Source of the DNA: Pseudomonadota bacterium
GTDB taxonomy: Bacteria; Pseudomonadota; Gammaproteobacteria; Burkholderiales; Burkholderiaceae_B
Direction: 5' to 3'
Length of the DNA: 6,277 nt
NCBI GenBank assembly: GCA_023432075.1
Contig: JAEYVD010000361.1
Span: 1-6,277, forward strand
Shown here: positions 5,710 to 6,277 of the stretch, piece after piece
How positions within the stretch are numbered: the first letter of the stretch is position 1
Layout of the letters: every line of letters begins with the position of its first letter
Notes under the pieces: model-generated
Databases searched by the model: none
Seen by the model: the letters and a program-made list of their open reading frames with translations, nothing else
What the model was told of the DNA's origin: nothing
Position numbers and translations under genes: made by a program

Positions 5710-6277
5710 ATGAAGCCCAAGTCCATCACCCTGCACGACGTCGCCCGCGCGGCCGGCGTATCGCTCATCACCGCATCGCGGGCGCTCGGCAACCCGGGGC
5801 GCGTCTCCGAGGCCACCATCGCAAAAGTCCAGCAGGCCGTGACGGAAACGGGCTACATCCCGAACTTGCTGGCCGGCGGCCTGAAGTCTCGGCGCAGCCA
5901 TACCGTCGCGGCGCTGGTCCCGATCATCTCGGTACCGCAGTTCCTGCCCACCATCGAAGCCTTGACCGCCGAGCTCGACCGCGACGGCTACCAGCTCATC
6001 CTGGGTCAGATGGGCTATGACCGCGGCCGCGAAGAAGCCCTGCTCAATGCCATGGCGGGACGCCGGGTCGACGGCGTTGTCGTCGCCGGCCTGCTGAGCG
6101 ACATACCGGCCGCGCACCGCCTGCGCGAAATCGGCATCCCCGTCGTCGAAACCTGGGACCTGACCGCGCACCCGCTCGACATGCTGGTGGGTTTTTCGCA
6201 CCGGCGGGTGGGTAACGCCGTGGCCGAATTCTTCCTGTCCAAGGGATGGCGCAACGTGGGGCTGGCAACCGGCGACG
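5710..6277 (+). CDS. LacI-family transcriptional regulator (GntR-like subgroup), C-terminus cut by window edge
   Basis: DNA-binding repressor; 189 complete codons are visible of a protein usually near 340. The N-terminal helix-turn-helix is ITLHDVARAAGVSLITASRAL (6-26), with recognition-helix residues L19-I20 and the conserved R24. The hinge is PNLLAGGLKSRRS (51-63), with L58 in the place of the leucine that wedges into the central CG of the operator. The periplasmic-binding-protein-like effector domain starts at about 65 (TVAALVPI), with DGVVVAG (121-127), GIPVVETWD (142-150) and GFSHRRVGNAVAEFF (161-175), as in gluconate-type LacI regulators. The ATG has no clear ribosome binding site (CCTTCCGTCTC precedes it), so the protein may be made at low level or from a leader-poor mRNA; no better upstream start was found. 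It is divergent from the dehydratase across 223 bp carrying two matching palindromes, so it probably represses the hexarate unit and itself. The inducer (a hexarate or derivative) is inferred. Confidence 0.9.
   Translation, partial: MKPKSITLHDVARAAGVSLITASRALGNPGRVSEATIAKVQQAVTETGYIPNLLAGGLKSRRSHTVAALVPIISVPQFLPTIEALTAELDRDGYQLILGQMGYDRGREEALLNAMAGRRVDGVVVAGLLSDIPAAHRLREIGIPVVETWDLTAHPLDMLVGFSHRRVGNAVAEFFLSKGWRNVGLATGD

Noticed and set aside
5487..5819. Upstream in-frame extension of the dehydratase by 111 residues
   Set aside because: It would cross both LacI-type operators and the start of the divergent regulator gene, and it is not needed by the family; the ATG at 5486 has a good ribosome binding site.
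4302..6020. Long plus-strand open frame of 572 codons across the dehydratase gene
   Set aside because: It is antisense to a clearly conserved enzyme and runs out of frame into the LacI-type gene. Its Gly/Ala/Arg/His/Gln-rich composition is what GC-rich codon bias produces opposite a real gene.

Overview
The window looks like a chromosomal segment of a high-GC betaproteobacterium of the order Burkholderiales, most likely Alcaligenaceae (Bordetella/Achromobacter type). This is inferred from the G/C-ending codon use, a Bug-type periplasmic binding protein (a family greatly expanded in that group), GGAGAC-type ribosome binding sites, and cat proteins that resemble proteobacterial CatA and CatB. 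No mobile element, tRNA, rRNA or CRISPR was seen.

Layout. Five genes lie on the minus strand and one on the plus strand. Reading in the minus direction from the right: an L-talarate/galactarate dehydratase of the enolase superfamily (5486-4344), then a Bug/TctC-type binding protein (4257-3295), then a rho-independent terminator (about 3177-3146). A new transcription unit starts at once: a LysR-type operator and a sigma70-like promoter (3145-3080), then catB (3046-1901), catA (1863-928) and the N-terminal 280 residues of an MFS transporter (842 to the left edge). To the right, a LacI-family regulator is read on the plus strand from 5710 and runs off the right edge. It is divergent from the dehydratase, and the shared 223-bp region holds two LacI-type palindromic operators.

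Function. There are two catabolic modules. The left one is the catechol ortho-cleavage (beta-ketoadipate) pathway: CatA opens catechol to cis,cis-muconate, CatB lactonises muconate to muconolactone, and the transporter probably imports an aromatic acid or muconate. Muconolactone isomerase (catC) and the enol-lactone hydrolase (catD) are not visible; they may lie beyond the left edge. The right module is probably hexarate (galactarate/talarate) use: the dehydratase makes a keto-deoxy-hexarate, the Bug protein is a plausible acid-binding partner, and the LacI-type protein is the likely local repressor.

The genes are recognisable. The more interesting observations concern regulation: a CatR/ClcR-like two-site operator without an adjacent regulator gene, a promoter that places catB's start 27 bases inside the longest ORF, paired LacI operators 90 bp apart, and perfect GC hairpins without U-tracts directly after three stop codons. 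I see no clearly undescribed system.
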